NCBI RefSeq assembly: GCF_024227435.1
Contig: NZ_CP100445.1
Span: forward strand, 2,849,369-2,913,368
Length of the DNA stretch: 64,000 bases
Source: Natrinema caseinilyticum
Lineage (GTDB): Archaea > Halobacteriota > Halobacteria > Halobacteriales > Natrialbaceae
Direction: 5' to 3'
In this document: one piece after another, positions 63,265-64,000 of the stretch
Position numbering within the stretch: position 1 is the stretch's first letter
Layout: every line of letters begins with the position of its first letter
Program-made: the position numbers and the translations under genes
The notes under the pieces: model-generated
Seen by the model: the letters and a program-made list of their open reading frames with translations, nothing else
Database searches by the model: none
What the model was told of the DNA's origin: nothing

Positions 63265-64000
63265 GGACCGAATCTGCAGTAGGGGACGAAGAGGCGAACA
63301 CCGGCCATCTCGTATACCTAAACGGCCCCAGGGATCTCGAATTCCGCGAATACGAGATTCCGGACCCCGAGCCCTACGCCATCGTGACAGAAGTTGTTCG
63401 GTCGAACGTGTGTGGGTCAGAACTGCACGTTTGGAAGGGCGACCATCCTCTGAAAGACTGCGTGCTTGGTCACGAGGCGCTCTGTCGAATCTCCGATCTC
63501 GGGGAGAAGGTCGATACCGATAGTGCGGGAAATCCCGTCGAAGAAGGCGACCTCGTCGCACCCGTGTACTTCCAGACTTGCCAATCCTGTGACTTCTGTC
63601 GGCGTGGTGAATTCTACGCGTGTGACAACGACTATGAACACACCGGAAAGTCGCCGGAGATCTGGCCACACTTTCACGCACCTTGGGGGACACACTATTA
63701 TATCTACCCGGACAACCAATTCTTCAAAATACCCGAAGAACTCGAAGAGAACTTGAATGTCGCCGCAGCAGCAAATTGCGCACTCTCGCAGGTGTTGTTC
63801 GGTATCGAGGAAGTGGGAATAGATTACAACGACACCGTCGTCATACAAGGTGCGGGTGGCCTCGGCCTCAACGCGACAGTCGTCGCAAACGAGTACGGTG
63901 CGGAGACAATCGTCATAGACGGTGTGGACAAGCGACTCGAGCAAGCAGCGGCATTTGGTGCCGACCACACTATCGACTTCCGCGAACTCGATTCGGTCGA
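63261..64000 (+). CDS. Zinc-binding alcohol dehydrogenase (partial, runs off window)
   Basis: The first 246 residues of an MDR dehydrogenase are present. The catalytic-zinc Cys is in SNVCGSELHVWKGDHP (about 50-65) followed by GHEALCRI (about 72-79). The structural-zinc segment is CQSCDFCRRGEFYAC (about 111-125) and the cofactor site is VIQGAGGLGLNATVVANEYG (about 194-213). It differs from the dehydrogenase at 50537 in the structural loop. It is truncated by the window end, so the size and the following gene are unknown. Confidence 0.88.
   Translation, partial: MRTESAVGDEEANTGHLVYLNGPRDLEFREYEIPDPEPYAIVTEVVRSNVCGSELHVWKGDHPLKDCVLGHEALCRISDLGEKVDTDSAGNPVEEGDLVAPVYFQTCQSCDFCRRGEFYACDNDYEHTGKSPEIWPHFHAPWGTHYYIYPDNQFFKIPEELEENLNVAAAANCALSQVLFGIEEVGIDYNDTVVIQGAGGLGLNATVVANEYGAETIVIDGVDKRLEQAAAFGADHTIDFRELDSV

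Noticed and set aside
1-64000. CRISPR array or cas genes
   Set aside because: No regularly spaced repeats and no Cas-like proteins; the only tandem repeat is the short one at 9631-9669.
1-64000. Integrated virus or plasmid core (integrase, Orc1/Cdc6, capsid)
   Set aside because: No integrase, replication or structural genes were seen; mobile signals are limited to IS remnants.

Overview
The window comes from a haloarchaeon (class Halobacteria). The evidence is high G+C with strong C/G at third codon positions, acidic Asp/Glu-rich proteins, Tat lipoprotein signals, and TATA boxes about 26 nt before many start codons (leaderless transcripts). Lineage-specific families agree: haloarchaeal SecF-SecD, split GMP synthase (GuaAb), NOB1, a HalX response regulator, a Bat-type regulator and 7TM histidine kinases. 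No rRNA, tRNA or CRISPR array was recognised.

Left part (about 0-24.8 kb) is compact core chromosome. It holds two membrane proteins, a small winged-helix regulator, a Tat-exported eight-cysteine miniprotein, secF-secD, a PQQ-type beta-propeller lipoprotein, pgi, a CPBP protease, a PRC-barrel protein with nob1, infB, a histidine kinase whose 5' end is broken at a poly-C tract, pyrG-guaAb plus a small coupled gene, moaB, an MDR oxidoreductase, and a sulfatase-like protein coupled to a methyltransferase.

Middle part (about 24.8-44.4 kb) is a patchwork. Two decayed IS6-type copies lie near 25.3 and 42.8 kb in the same orientation. Between and around them are several frameshifted genes: a Tat lipoprotein, a small membrane protein, an accessory gene and a toxin-antitoxin module. 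The intact genes are mainly signalling and transport: a 7TM histidine kinase, an ABC export system, a PAS kinase overlapping a Bat-like regulator, a HalX response regulator, tandem duplicated winged-helix regulators with duplicated upstream DNA, RDD and DUF3592 proteins, a second CPBP protease and an EamA transporter.

Right part (about 45-64 kb) is a catabolic gene cluster of lower G+C. In order it has an IclR regulator, a COG4091-type oxidoreductase with a SAF domain, an aldehyde dehydrogenase, a mandelate-racemase-type enolase-superfamily enzyme, a zinc alcohol dehydrogenase, a TnpB remnant, and a complete oligopeptide-type ABC importer with two fused ATPase domains. These are followed by a CoA-acylating MmsA-type dehydrogenase, a second enolase-superfamily paralogue, another aldehyde dehydrogenase, an NTF2-like protein and a second zinc dehydrogenase cut by the window edge. 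I infer import of a sugar, oligosaccharide or sugar acid, oxidation to an aldonate, dehydration to a 2-keto-3-deoxy acid, and oxidation of aldehyde products to acids or acyl-CoA. The substrate is unknown and no aldolase is visible. This cluster is the best candidate for an undescribed system here.
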